From the NCBI GenBank assembly GCA_020631735.1, contig CM036197.1:46609880-46673879 (forward strand): a stretch of 64,000 bases of DNA, read 5' to 3'. The notes beneath the pieces were generated by a model. The model was not told the DNA's origin, did not search any database, and saw nothing but the letters and a program-made list of their open reading frames with translations. This DNA is from Saccharum officinarum. Its lineage: Eukaryota; Streptophyta; Magnoliopsida; Poales; Poaceae. Position 1 is the first letter of the stretch. Each line of letters starts with the position of its first letter. Below are positions 1-11,499 of the stretch, piece after piece. The position numbers and the translations under genes are program-made.

Positions 1-1253
1 CCGAGGCACGGCGCGACATGGTGTGGGTCGGCGCCGACGCCCGCGCGCGCCGGAGCTTCTCGTTGCCCTCTGTCGACCGCCAGCGGCTGCGGCTGAGGGC
101 CGTGTCGATGCTCGGCACCCTCGGCCTCGCCGGCAGCGCCCGTCACTCGGGCTCGTGCAGGCACGCGACGCTGTCGGTGGAGGAGATGATGAAGGGCGAC
201 AACGACCACGCCGGGGACGCGGTGCTCCTCGCCGACGACGCGGCGAAGCGGCCCCTGAAGCTCCGCACGCCGACGCTGACGCCGCCCAACGAGCCCGAGG
301 TGATCAACGCGTGGGAGCTCATGGCGGGGCTCGAGGACGACGTGCCGACGCCGCGCGCCACGTACAAGAGCCTGCCACTCGATGAGTCGCCGCAGGAGTT
401 CGTCTTGGAGGCGCAGCCGCTGCCGCAGTGGATGCAGGCCGACATGGACATGCCCGTCGCCTTAGACTTCGACCCGGAGGTACTGTCCGGATTCCGGGAG
501 GCTCTAGAAGGCACGCCGCCGTCGTCGGAGCCTGCGGTTGTCTCGACCGCCGAAGACGAGACACCCAGGGAGCAGGAGCGGAAGGACAGGAACGACGCGG
601 ACGCATGTGACATGCCAATGTCGCCGGCCACCGGCGACATGCCGGAGCTTTCCGGGCTTGTCCGTGCCCGCATCATCGCGTTTCAAGAGAAGATCGAACG
701 GAGGCGAAGCAAGGGACGCGACGCCAAGGTGTCGCCGCTGTGGCCGCCGGGAGGCGAGCGGAAGGCGGTGGTGTACTTCACGAGCCTCCGCGGCGTGCGC
801 AAGACGTTCGTGGACTGCTGTGCCGTGCGCAGCATCCTGCGCAGCTACGGCGTGCGCCTGGACGAGCGCGACGTCTCCATGCACGCCGTCTTCAAGGCCG
901 AGCTCGCGGAGCTCCTCGGGCCCGGGTTCGCAGGCGCCGCGCTCCCGCGCGTGTTCGTCGACGGCCAGTACCTCGGCGGCGCCGAGGACGTGCACTTCCT
1001 GCACGAGGCGGGCGAGCTCGGGCGCGCCCTGGAGGGGTGCGAGGCCGCGCCCTTGCGGAAGCTCGGGTACATGGAGGCATGCGCCGCCTGCGGCGACGTC
1101 CGGTTCGTGCCGTGCGAGACGTGCTACGGCAGCTGCAAGATCTTCGTCGAGGACGACGACGCGGACGACAGGTATCACGACGTCGGCAAGTTCCGGCGGT
1201 GTCCCGATTGTAATGAGAATGGCCTCGTCAGATGCCCCGTTTGTTGCTGTTGA
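1..1253 (+). CDS. Glutaredoxin-like CxxC-rich protein (probably 5'-truncated by the window edge)
   Basis: Single-exon reading frame; the first ATG in the window is at 18, giving 411 residues. The frame stays open to base 1, and the RSFSLPSV segment near residues 12-19 resembles an N-terminal RSLSLP segment I recall from the family, so the true start may lie upstream. Residues about 249-341 form a glutaredoxin fold: a KAVVYFTS strand, the GVRKTFVDCCAVR motif in the active-site position, and the LPRVFVDGQYLGG cis-proline/glutathione-binding segment. The C-terminus has four CxxC pairs (CAAC at residue 355, then CETC, CPDC and CPVC), the zinc-finger-like tail typical of the plant At3g28850-type family. 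Residues 1-240 are acidic and probably disordered. Known for the family: thioredoxin-fold proteins whose redox chemistry is not well established. Family assignment is confident; biological role is unknown. Confidence 0.9.
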   Translation, partial: EARRDMVWVGADARARRSFSLPSVDRQRLRLRAVSMLGTLGLAGSARHSGSCRHATLSVEEMMKGDNDHAGDAVLLADDAAKRPLKLRTPTLTPPNEPEVINAWELMAGLEDDVPTPRATYKSLPLDESPQEFVLEAQPLPQWMQADMDMPVALDFDPEVLSGFREALEGTPPSSEPAVVSTAEDETPREQERKDRNDADACDMPMSPATGDMPELSGLVRARIIAFQEKIERRRSKGRDAKVSPLWPPGGERKAVVYFTSLRGVRKTFVDCCAVRSILRSYGVRLDERDVSMHAVFKAELAELLGPGFAGAALPRVFVDGQYLGGAEDVHFLHEAGELGRALEGCEAAPLRKLGYMEACAACGDVRFVPCETCYGSCKIFVEDDDADDRYHDVGKFRRCPDCNENGLVRCPVCCC

Positions 1254-1411
1254 TGCTTGTACCGCGTACGCTATGGGTAGATCAGTTGTTTTTTTGTCTG
1301 TACTTTGTAGTTTGTACAGAGTGGAGAGCATTATAACATAATTTTGATAGGAACAGGATCCTTATAATAATTCCGTGCCTAGTAGTGCCTATACTGTTTT
1401 TCATGTGAGAA

Positions 1412-1417
1412 AATAAA
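1412..1417 (+). terminator. Candidate polyadenylation signal for the glutaredoxin-like gene
   Basis: AATAAA lies about 160 bases downstream of the stop codon in AT-rich sequence, at a normal distance for a plant 3' UTR. Plant poly(A) signals are degenerate, so this is only suggestive. Confidence 0.35.
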
Positions 1418-2013
1418 GGAATTTCAAAAGAAACTGCTCAGCCTGTTGATGATCCTATAAAAACTGTTGAAAAAGGGATGGAACATTTTTGCTTGGGCAT
1501 CAGAAACATTATATTCGTAATAGAACACTTGTCTAGGGGAGAACAATTGTTTGGTCTGTCCAGATTACAGATTTCTCCAGCTGCAGTCAAACTCTTTTCA
1601 TCATTAAGGGTAAAATGGTCAATAGTTGTAAGGATTGTTGATAGATAAACAAAATCTAACATCTGGTAACCGGACCATATCGTAGATAAACAAACGAGGC
1701 ATACCAAGAGGAAAATAAAGTCAAAAGAAAAGGAGCTAGGCCACCGACGCAAGGGAAGGCAGTACTCAACAGCATTGCAAGAATATGAAATGCGAAGAAG
1801 TCAGAAACATGACTGCACGATCACTTGACTCCATTTGCAATAATCAAACTTCTCAGAGCAAACAATTTGTTCCAAACGCAGTGGCGTCTCCTTTTAATTT
1901 ACAACATTGTTGTCTGTTATAAATATACATCCAACATCACTTAAAGTATCATATTAAGGTGTTCGTCCTCCTGTTCAGTAACCGAAAGGATGGATTGTAT
2001 GTTTATTTTTCAC
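1418..2013. other. Intergenic region between convergent genes
   Basis: AT-rich sequence between the glutaredoxin-like gene (plus) and the BPA1-like gene (minus), so it should hold the 3' UTRs of both. No conserved coding frame or RNA gene was seen. Confidence 0.5.
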
Positions 2014-4280
2014 TTAACTCTGTCTACCATGAGCGGCCAGATCTGCCGCAGCCTTGGCAGCCCTAGTAAGAGCATCAGACAGCATCATGGCTCCTGCAGA
2101 GAAGTAGCTGCTGGTGACGATGCCATTTGCCACCTTAGCTGCAGTTCTACCAGTGGCAGTAGCAACCGTCTTGGTTGTCTCCGTTACCCGATATGTCTCA
2201 TCGACTGATCGCATTGCACCAACACCAGCATTGACCCTGTCAGTTAAACCAATTCTCTTGCTCAGCTCTGCAGCCCTGGCTGCAGCTGCAGCTGTTAATC
2301 CATGGGACTCATCAAAGGCTCTAGCCTTAGCCAGAGCATCCTTGCTGAGCACGTACCCCTTTGCTAGCATCGTCTTCATGATATCTTGAGCCACTGTAAA
2401 AACTTCCTGCGGAGTAGTGTTGTACTGGCATGTTTGGTAGTTCTGTTCATAAAAAAGTTAAACATCAGCCCTACATTTGGGATTGGGAGAGTGAATTGCT
2501 GTTCAGACATCAAAGAGGATTATTTTGAGAATTTAGACTAGTTTATCTTAAAATGCCCATGCTGGAATGAGATAAGCTTCCTTCTTTTCTCCTCAGTTCT
2601 TATCACTGTGCATCTCTCAACAACAACAACAACAACAACAACAACATAGCCTTTTGTCCCAAGCAAGTTGGGGTAAGCTAGAGATGAAACCTAAAAGAGA
2701 CGAGAAACAGGGAGACACATAAAGGGACATAAAGGGCACAAGAAAAAAAGAGGACACGGTTCTAAAGTGTGAAAACCACATTTTAACTCGTCTGTCATGC
2801 CACTTATGCAAAAGAGCATCTGCACTTATCAACACCAAGGACACCGCTCCAAGCAGCTTAATTAGCATGATTGGTGTGATGCAAATCATGTGTGTGACTA
2901 GAGATAATTTGCTTCGACACCAATCCACTAAATCCAATAAATTGTCATATACTGGGAAAACTGGTTGCTCAAGGCAGAAATGAATTCTATCTACAAAAAT
3001 GCTTCTTTGTCCTAGTTGACTGCTATTAACTATGCAAAAAATTAGTAGAATGGCGAGATGCATACCCTGTATTCGATTTCCTCTTCGACCTCCCAAGTTG
3101 GCCTGTCCCAGAAATTAAAAGTCTCCTCAGGTTGTCCCCAATAAGTTATGCATACCGGCTGATCCACAATAGTAGCCCCCTATTGAAGATGCAAAGTGTT
3201 GTCATGGGCACAAGAAAAAAAAACAAGGTACTTGCTACCCAGGATACTTGTTGACAAAGTGGTTCAGTAAAGAAGTATACGGGCATATGGCCTCCAGGTC
3301 ACTCCAAAGCAAAGCATAAACTGAATTATGTCAAACTGAAAAGATTGGATTTCACTACCCAAAGATGTACACAATCTTGAAATGCGTAGAAGACTGACAC
3401 TGCACCTTTTTTTTTGGGGGGGGGGGGGGGGGTTTGAGATAGTTTGGATAGAGCTGAACAGGACATCACATGTAAAATTGCATGTGTACTGTGTACATAA
3501 AGCTTTAGGGCCTCCTCGGTAATAGAAGGAGAAACTTTAATCTAAAAGAATTTTTCCTCTGAATGGTGTACACACTAAAGAGAGGCTCAAGAACTTTCTT
3601 GCTTGATAGGAAAATCATTTTATCAGCAAGACAACTGAGAGAACATGAAGCCATCATGGATATCAAGCACATCAAGAGTGTTACATTTAATTTCTGTGGA
3701 AAACATTGTTGTAAAAAAAAGACAGCTTACACTGAGCAATACTGCAGTTTCCAAGGCAAAGCGTTCCTTGAATGTCACATAAGCAGTGGCACCATATTCT
3801 TCTGATCTGTAGTGTTTCAATTCCCCATGAAATTGATTACAAGGGCGTGTCATAAAACAAAATTTTGAATTGTGAGCCACGGTACTCCAAAGACAAGATC
3901 ATTCTATGAGGTAAATGTATAATAAGCATGGTGAAGGTCAATAGTTGTTCAGTGCATGGATATCAAAATAACCAGCATAGTTTTTGTGGACCAAATATTT
4001 TTTTTTAACTAGAATGTTTGAGTCGACAGAATATGCCACGGATAACAATTATCCTTTTCTGTTAAGAAAGTTAACATGTCATTTATCTACTATGAAAAGT
4101 GAGTGAGATACATAAAATTTGCTTTCTCTGAGAGAGAGAGAGAGAGGGAGAGTAAAAAAAACACCTGATAAGTTCTATGTGCTCAATAGGACCAGAGAAC
4201 GAAAAGAACTCATGAAGATCACTTTCAGATACTCTGCTCGAGAGGTTAGTGACTTGTACAGTGTGCCCTGTTTCACTCAT
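2014..4280 (-). CDS. RRM protein, binding partner of ACD11 (BPA1)-like; four coding exons
   Basis: Minus-strand gene assembled from GT-AG exons: 4280-4165, 3806-3731, 3179-3066 and 2442-2014 (stop). Phases fit (116+76+114+429 = 735 bases, 244 residues), close to the length of Arabidopsis BPA1-like proteins. Exons 1-3 encode an RRM: VQVTNLSSRVSESDLHEFF (RNP2-like strand and helix 1), then GATAYVTFKE (RNP1-like), then GATIVDQPVCIT, followed by WGQPEETFNFWDRPTWEVEE. Exon 4 encodes an alanine-rich helical tail (AQDIMKTMLAKGYVLSKDAL onwards) that is characteristic of this family. An alternative in-frame ATG at 4295 would add five residues. Known: BPA1-like proteins bind the sphingolipid-transfer protein ACD11 and affect cell death and defence. 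Homology and exon structure are read from sequence; function is inferred. Confidence 0.9.
2618..2720. repeat. (CAA)n run fused to a dispersed-repeat tail, intronic
   Basis: About nine CAA units (2618-2646) run into sequence reading CCTTTTGTCCCAAGCAAG and onward, a recurrent grass retroposon-like tail as I remember it. It lies in the intron between exons 3 and 4 of the BPA1-like gene. The family name is not certain. Confidence 0.45.
3407..3432. repeat. T9-G17 homopolymer run in intron
   Basis: Nine T followed by 17 consecutive G within an intron of the BPA1-like gene. On the transcribed (minus) sense this is a C-run followed by A. The exact length is prone to sequencing error. Confidence 0.7.
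4130..4146. repeat. (GA)n microsatellite beside the exon 1 donor
   Basis: A short GA dinucleotide tract about 20 bases inside the intron following the first coding exon (donor at 4164-4163) of the BPA1-like gene. In the transcript sense it is a CU-rich tract. Confidence 0.6.
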
Positions 4281-5677
4281 GATTCTGGAAGTCATAAACA
4301 GAAAAAGTCAAAATTTTAGTATTTCCTGTGATATACATGTGAAATTGGATAGGCACAGTAGTTTCTGACTTTAGTCAGTAGGATATGTAACATCATTACA
4401 AGCACCAAGTAGTTTCTGCTTGTGTATCTCATTGGAAAGAACCTTTTGGTTGAACTTATTGTATCCTGTCTATAGCTATTGTCCTAAAGAATAATTTGGT
4501 GTCAAGTCCCCATCAGAACTAAAATTTTAAATGAATATATGTTGCTTTCCAGTAGAAGTAGAAAATAGTTACACGAAATCAATAGCAATGAAACAAAAAG
4601 GATATATCCTACACACATCAGTTGGCCCACTGAAACGTCCATATTTCTATTAGCTATTACAATCTTTACAAAACTAGGCATACAGTGATAGCATCACCAG
4701 TACTACGAAACCTATATTACAGTTCAGTGCAAATAATATAAAAGCACAAGGTGACCTGCTGCAGCTTTTCATCTCTCCTTAACAGCATATACATTCTCTT
4801 TTCTTTTCTTTTTCAAGCTGGGTATTGAATAACTAAAGTGTGAATTTCACTGTTACTGACTTATGATACATGGCAATGTGACAGAACATAAATCAACCTC
4901 ATTGTTAATTATTCGGTTCCGTCAAAATTAAAAAGCTATCAAGAAGAAATTGTGTTTGCAAGATCAATGCTAGGGCAAGATTGGTTCCCTAAGTAGCCCG
5001 AAAACAAAGAAGGCATGAACACTAATAAGTGTAAAGGTTTCAAAATTCAAATGAAGAGGAACTAGCACAAACTTGGTACTGTCCTGGTAGTAATACTTAA
5101 GGCTAACAGGGAAATGATTGCTCAAATACCACTGTAGGAATATTATGGATCCGGAGGAGTTACAATTATCAAATATCAAGTGCAGTAGCATTTCAGTGCT
5201 ACAATACTGGTTGTTCCCTGGTAGTGCCACTTTTTTTTTTTCCCCGGAACACAACCACTCACCATATCTTTCTTCACAAAGCATTAACCATTCATGCAGA
5301 GTCCTAACTAAACAAACCTCTAATCACATTTTTCCTGTAAATGTTGGTGGCAAACAGCTGATCCGATATAGCAAATAGAAGACTAAATAGAGAAGGAGTG
5401 GATAAGGGTTACAGATTATGGAACGGAAACTAAATTGAACAGGTCCTAAACAAAACTAGGGCACAACGTAGTCAACACAGAAAGGGAAAGTCACAGCCAT
5501 GTCACAGACAACCTAGGAAACGCAACAATAGGCGCATAATCCGATCAATCCAACCTCTCCTCTGACAAACCGACACAGAAATCCGACCCGCCGGCGGCAA
5601 ATCAGCACCGAAGCAACCACAAATGAACCAAAAATCACAGCAATTCAGGGGCAAGGCGAACGAAGAAGGAGCCTTAC

Positions 5678-5870
5678 CCTTGTCTTCCCGTCGACTCCTC
5701 GCGCCTCCACCCAGCTCGGCACCGCTAGGTTTGGCGAGGCTTCCCGCACCAGCACCCGCACTCCAACCACCGCACAGGCGCAGAGTGGCCCGTCCAAATC
5801 GCCTGATGAGCCCGTCGGCGCGGCGTTTAGTGGCGTGTGGGGCAAGGGCGCGACCTCGATCTCCCACCTA
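5678..5870 (-). promoter_or_regulatory. Probable 5' UTR exon and core promoter side of the BPA1-like gene
   Basis: The compositional shift to GC-rich sequence begins here. On the minus strand a clean donor (AAGG then GTAAGG, cut after 5678) would end a non-coding first exon, leaving a 5' UTR intron down to the ATG-containing exon near 4295. No TATA box is obvious. This is inferred from splice signal and composition only. Confidence 0.4.
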
Positions 5871-5899
5871 CAACCTACTGTACTAATCAACCGGGGTTC

Positions 5900-7890
5900 A
5901 CTTCCGCACACGCGCGCGCACACCGGATTGCCCCTCCACCCCTCGGCAGTTGGGAGTTGGGACGAGGGGGCACGACGCCAGGGGAGAGGACGGCCTCGAG
6001 ATCGGAGTAGTGGACTGGAGTGGCACTGGTCACTTGGTCAGTGGACTATTGGGCCACGGGCGCGGTGTCGGCGCCTCGGCGGGCAGCTGTGGTTGGATTA
6101 CACGGGCTCGTCAAAGGAAAAGGGCTCGGCCGTTTGTGGGCTGGTGAAGGATCCTGGCTGGGCCTTGATGAGTTTCAGATGCCTTCGTATGATTCATTCG
6201 AAAACGTTCCATCATTCACTTTTTTTAAATTAAAAAAGAAAGAAAGAAAGAAAGAGAGAAAACTGAAGGAGCAGTCGCACGGTGGGCGGCGAGCGGCCGA
6301 GCGCAACATGCATGCAGAGCAAGCGGACGTGAGATCGCAATTCGCATCGCATGTACTACGTAATTAATCTGGGCGCGACCGTTCGACGTTAACGTACGTG
6401 GATGGCGGCGTCACGTGGGCAATTCCCCGGCCCGGATCTGCATGCACGTGATGCCTGTACTGTACGTGCTAGCTTATGATTACTCTATCTACGTGGGACG
6501 GTATGGCGTAATCATGCATGAAACCATCGCCGGGATACTTTCGCTTCAATTCGTGCCGGCCACACAAGAGCCGTAGCCGGCCGGGGGGCGGGGGCCCTGA
6601 CAGATGACTCATTGACTCCCCGTGTGCTTAAGCAAATTAACAAGCAGGGCCTCGGAGGGACGAAGGTTTATCGAGGCCGACGTCGACGGTGTATTGTGAC
6701 TTGCGATCGAGTCGTGGCCGTACGTTTGCTTTATTTCAAACTCAGGTTTTCTGCGGTGCAGGGTGCTCCTTTAATTTTTCAGCTCAATAATAACCAGATC
6801 GCTCGACTACATTGGTTTATGCTGCTGTTGACACGAAGCGGCACCAAACACAGAAACATTAAACATGCATGCGTGCACCCATTTAACTTTGGAATAAAGG
6901 GAATAAAGGGAGTAAGTCTTACTCCGTATAATTTAGAATGGAAGGAGTACGTGGTAAAGGATGACTAGGTTTACTAGCAAATCAATGAAAAAGAATCGTC
7001 GTGCTTACATGACAATGAAATGAAATTGTGCATGTCACCCATTTGTTGATCCGTAGAGGGGTATTCAACTAGGCTTGGGGACTCGAGCATAGCTGCATTA
7101 TGGGGTAAAGTTTGAACCCAAAATGCAACTATATACTACAGATCGAGAGAACACAAGAAATATTTCGAACTTATATATATCCCATAAAAGACGGACCTTC
7201 CGAAGGTCATAACTTACGTATATCTAAGCTTTTAATTAAATTAAGCATCCATATATATATTTCAATCTTCTCGATCGACGAAACCTATACAATATACAAT
7301 GAAAATCCATTATGTGATGCTGTTGTCCGACAAGAGCGCCATCGCCTTTTCCCAATTAGTCGTTGCAGAGGAGTACTGTGCTCTGATGCGTCTATACGTA
7401 CGCGCGAGAGACGGCGATGTATACGCGTAACTGCAAACGAACGATGCAGGAGTAAGCTGGTAACAACTAACAAGCACTTGTGTGGTCGAGGGCCGGGCCG
7501 GGGGCCATTGCATGCATGTAGACCATGCGCGCAGTGGTCACGGGAGAGTGCAATATATGCTTAAAAAGGGGAGAGAGATCGAGACGGGCCACCCGATTGA
7601 CAGGATTCAGGAATGACTGCTGAGCTGAAGACTGGCCATTTATGTAAAGCCTAAATTCTTGCTTGATGACCTTGATCATAGTATGCATAGCTAGATGAAG
7701 CTTCAGTCGTTTCGTCAGTACGGATGACGTGCATCTAGGCCTAGGCTGCTACTCCCCGGCCTCCCTCTGTCCCAAAAATGTTTTTAGTTTGGACACGAAA
7801 ATTTAGGGATAATAAAAAAAGTATGATTTATGCATAAAAAATAATTAAGAATGAGAGATAGTGATGTATTCGGGGAAAATGTGTATTGTG
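5900..7890. other. Intergenic, no gene supported
   Basis: Mixed composition with short chance frames only. A CTCCCTCTGTCCC Stowaway/Tourist-like end is present near 7762 without an identifiable partner end. No tRNA, conserved protein or long repeat was recognised. Confidence 0.5.
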
Positions 7891-7900
7891 AGAGGAGAAA

Positions 7901-8284
7901 GATACATTGAGAAATGAAAAGGTCAATTGTTCAATGATAAAATCTAAATGGCGGTACTATACTACTCGTGTGCACGCCTGTTTCTTTCCGCCTGCACGCC
8001 TCCTCACCTTATCTTCTTCCTCGCCTTGCACCCACCTTCTTCTTCCTCCCGTACTTCCCCGCTGCCTCCTCATCCTCACCCCGCCCGGCTCCAACGCCGC
8101 CGCTCTCAACCCCTCTAGATCCGGCACGAGGGCCCCTGCCTCCACCACCTCCCACCGCCTAGCCGGCACCCGCCCTGCCACGGCCCGCGGGTGGTAGGTT
8201 CTCGCCGGAGAAAGATATACATTGAGAAATGAAAAGGTCAATTGTTCAATGATAAAATCTAAATGGCGGTACTATACTACTCGT
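7901..8284. repeat. 69-base direct repeats flanking a GC-rich 245-base insert
   Basis: The segment starting GATACATTGAGAAATGAAAA and ending ACTATACTACTCGT occurs at about 7901-7969 and again at about 8215-8284, apparently almost perfectly. The 245 bases between them are CT/GC-rich and unlike the flanks. The right copy ends exactly where the LTR/PBS block begins. Confidence 0.75.
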
Positions 8285-8285
8285 A

Positions 8286-8789
8286 GGCTCGGGTACCATT
8301 GTTAGAAACAATTAGGATCGGTAGTAGTAGATCCAGAGGGTACAAGTCTTTGATTCATGAAGAACAACAATATTTCTCATTTAAAGATACTAGGAGAGGT
8401 AGTAGTGCAGACCAGTGGTGTTGGGGAGAACCGGTGCAGAGGAGGAGCTGGAGCCGGTGTTCGCCATCGTCTCGGCTGTGGCGATCTGCGCTAGGCAGCG
8501 ACGGTCGGTGAAGGGGGGTCGAAGCAGTGGAGACGGTGGCGCGGTGAAGTGGCGGTGAGGGAGCTTCCCGTCACTGACTGCGCCCTCACTAGATCGGATT
8601 AGGGTTTCGTTGGGGTGTGTGACTGCTGGTCAACTTCGTAGCCCGAGTCGCTAGCCCCCACCTATATTTATTGCGCAGCGTGACAGGGGCCCTTCAACCA
8701 CATACGGTTGGGCGCCCCGATCAGGGCGTTTGACCAAGTCCCAGCGGGTCGTTGGGCCTCCTGGGGAGGAGATCAGTTCAACAGTAACA
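8286..8789 (-). mobile_element. Copia 5' LTR (8300-8789) plus primer-binding site, internal region missing
   Basis: On the minus strand the LTR begins TGTTACTGTTGAAC at 8789 and ends TTTCTAACA at 8300, followed by a tRNA-iMet-like primer-binding site (TGGTACCCGAGCC, 8298-8286). It matches the 5' LTR of the copia element ending at 47176 with roughly a dozen differences by eye. Immediately past the PBS the sequence is unrelated, so this is an LTR with its element deleted, not a solo LTR. Confidence 0.8.
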
Positions 8790-9579
8790 CGATCTGCAAC
8801 ATCATATTTTTGACCAGTAACATCTATAGATAGCCAAATTACGTTGTTTCACATGGTGAAAGATATATATTAGATAATTAACATCAGTCTTATGTAAATC
8901 TATATGCCTATATAAATATATTGATGGTCCAAATTCAAAACGATCGATGAAAATTAATCCTGAGTTGACCTTTATACATCTGTGACAAGATATACTCCTA
9001 TATATTGACTGGTACTACTGTCTTAGCTAGCAGAGGTTAGCCGCCGGTTCTCCTTCGTGTTTCTTGTTATTGTCAACCTAAAGTTGAGTGCCTTTCTAGA
9101 TCTAGACACCTAAAAACAGTGTCCGACCGGTTAGCCACAAGCTTGCTACAACAACACGCTGCAATTCCGAGTGAGTTCATCAAACTACAGTGAAGCTTTT
9201 ATTCATTTCAAGATCAAACACCAGTGAATGTCCTGTTCTTCTGCGTGCAACTTTGCCGCATGGCACTAATCAGGCAAAGTAGGGCTTAATTTGGCCGCCG
9301 ATTAGGTACTGTTGCGAAAATTAGTTGCACGGTTGTAGTCATGGCCGTACGGTGTATCTTTGATTTCCTGCCTCCTGTCGCCCCACTTAGATAACATTAT
9401 ATATGCATGCATGGTCCATGCATCCACATCTGCATCATTTGCAGGACGTACGACGTACATACTCGATTGAGTTGAGTCCAAACTAAATGTTTCTCTGGTT
9501 AACATTTTTACCATAAATTGAAAATTAATGTACCAACAAACTAAAATACATATATGATACTCCACGTTTTCCAATTACA

Positions 9580-9770
9580 AAATCTAAAAATTGAGTAACT
9601 TAAACTAAAAGTCGGGTATCAAACTAAATTTGAGCTCAATCCGGTATTAAACTAAATTTGGGCTCAATCGGTATTAAACTAAAAATTGAGTAACTTAACT
9701 AAAAGTTTGAGCTCAGCAGTATATAAAACTAAATTTGAGCTCAATCGGGTATTAAACTAAAAAAATTTGG
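9580..9770. repeat. Degenerate short tandem repeat (TTGAGCTCAATC / GTATTAAACTAAA units)
   Basis: Units of about 25-30 bases combining ACTAAATTTGAGCTCAATC and GGTATTAAACTAAA recur about five times with variation. The same array is present in block copy 2 near 47970-48160. Confidence 0.6.
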
Positions 9771-10816
9771 ACAAACTATTCATATTTTTATAATGAAAAA
9801 CTAAAAATTACAAAAGTTCATTAGTGGGTAGATTATTGGAGCACTAATGTTTACATATTTTTCCTACTGATACATTGGTTTTGCAATATGTTTTAGTATA
9901 TGAACTAATATTAGTACTGAAGAAAAAGGATATGGTTGTTTTCAATCTTCATGCACGTATATGCATGGAGCCATGGAGAGGAATCGTACTGAAATGGACT
10001 CCGGAAATTGGACTTGATGGTAGAGTCACAATTGCACACAGTAGCAGTATGTTTTATATAAAGAAGAAAACATCCATTCACTTGGAAAACTTCGTTTTCA
10101 TGAGTACATCCAAATTAGTTAAACGACGACAAGGCTCCAATCTCTCCTGTAAACTCCAAAGTCAGATAAAACGCAAGGCACAACAACTACACAACAAGCA
10201 CGTCCAAGAGTTGCAATGATTGTTATTGTGTGCGGACCATCAAGAAAACAACCCATCATGCATCTTAGAGAGTTAAGTATGTACTTACTACTAGTATCTA
10301 GCAAACTTAAGTAAAAGCGCCACTTAATTAAACAAAGCCAATAATTAGCCATCTAAGTACATCATCAACATGAACCCTCTAGTAGCCTAGTAGCAGTAGC
10401 AGTAGTATCTTTCAGATAATTGAAACCTGATGTTTGTCTGTCCATGCATCTCCCACCATTATTTGTATGCAAAACCTCTCACATCCAACTTGGATTAACA
10501 GCCAAACCGATCGCAAAGCAGAGACGATGATGACCACACAATGCAAGCTTACATCAAAGTACAAGAATTGCTCACTACTAAGCATATAGCTCACCAGCTC
10601 TACTAATGTCCTTGAGCACAGTACTAGTAGTAGTTTAGTAGCTAGACAGCGGCAGGGCAGCTAATATAATGAGCAGTTGCAGAAGTACGGTATAGCTAGT
10701 AGCTAGGCAGGACGCAGGAGGCAGCTAGCAGCATGCCTGAGATCTAACGGCCGTGCACGCATGCATGCGCTCTCACCGGGAGCTTGCTTGCCTTTTCCGG
10801 CCGGTATACACGGTGG

Positions 10817-11247
10817 TCACATGAGTAGGCTCCTGATGACGGCGGCCTGCTCGCTGGTGACATCGGCGGAGGCCAGCAGCTCGGCGAGCGTCTCGCTGAG
10901 GTTGTCCACCTCCTGGTGCAGGCTCCTGATGTAGCTGCACGTGTCCTGAAGCACCCTCGCCGCCGAGCCCTGCATTCTTCCTTGTCCTTGTGAGCTCGCT
11001 GCTACTTATATAAGGAGAGGTCTACGACGTCGAGCAAACAATTTGCTGGTGGCTGCACTAGTACATCAGAGTGCTGAGTAGTGCTTACCCTATGTGCGCC
11101 ATTGCGAGTTTGAGACTCCGGGAGCAGCGCCTGAAGCTTGGACAGGAGCTCGGAGATTTGGTCCTCCGAGATGGACCTCGACGTCGACGACGACAGCGAG
11201 CTCCCCGCACGCCTTGTGCGTGATGACCTCCGGCTGCTACTCGACAT
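10817..11247 (-). CDS. ILI/PRE-like atypical helix-loop-helix protein, block copy 1
   Basis: Two coding exons on the minus strand: 11247-11089 and 10969-10817 (stop), giving 103 residues, the usual size of the PRE/ILI family. The GT-AG intron (donor GTAAGC) is in phase 0. After a serine/arginine-rich N-terminus ([15 protein letters not shown]), helix 1 reads [20 protein letters not shown]; exon 2 carries helix 2, [20 protein letters not shown]. The basic DNA-binding region is absent. Known: PRE/ILI proteins do not bind DNA but sequester other bHLH factors, promoting cell elongation and lamina inclination in brassinosteroid and gibberellin responses. I start at the ATG at 11247 because an in-frame ATG 18 bases upstream adds residues not usual in the family. 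The predicted protein matches block copy 2. Confidence 0.92.
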
Positions 11248-11451
11248 GTCGTTTGCTTGCTGCAATCTGATTATATATATGTGTGTGGTTCGGAGCAGCT
11301 AGCTTAATTAGCTAGCTGATAGTAAGAGCAGTGCTTGCAGGTGAAACGAAGTAGCTAGAAGAGCGAGAGAGCTCGGGGAGTAGACAAGCTCTAGCTTGCT
11401 TTAAGGCAGGTGATCAGTGGCAGTTGCAGATGGAGCAGAGTGAGCTGCTGC

Positions 11452-11460
11452 TATATATAA
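11452..11460 (-). promoter_or_regulatory. TATA box of the ILI/PRE-like gene, copy 1
   Basis: Minus-strand TTATATATA lies about 205 bases upstream of the ATG at 11247. Copy 2 keeps the box at 49838-49846 but lacks 15 bases immediately downstream of it (11434-11448 here). A second TA-rich stretch near 11268 is closer to the ATG and less likely to be the promoter. Confidence 0.5.
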
Positions 11461-11499
11461 TGAGGAGATGGCCGGCAGGGCTGCGCGACGTGCGAGTGA

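Noticed and set aside
143..1331. Several long antisense or alternative-frame ORFs across the glutaredoxin-like gene
   Set aside because: They are shadows created by high GC content at third codon positions; only the plus frame has conserved domain motifs.
2618..2646. Regular CAA repeats considered as a regulatory or structured array
   Set aside because: A simple trinucleotide repeat attached to a dispersed grass repeat inside an intron.
7901..8284. Short spaced repeats considered as a CRISPR-like array
   Set aside because: Only two copies, 69 bases long, around a 245-base insert in eukaryotic DNA; there is no array.
8300..8789. Interpretation as a simple solo LTR
   Set aside because: A PBS follows the LTR on the internal side; recombination to a solo LTR would have removed it.
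9302..10219. 90- and 114-codon frames conserved in both block copies (9302-9574 minus and 9875-10219 plus)
   Set aside because: They are preserved only because the blocks are nearly identical; no recognisable domain, splice support or promoter.
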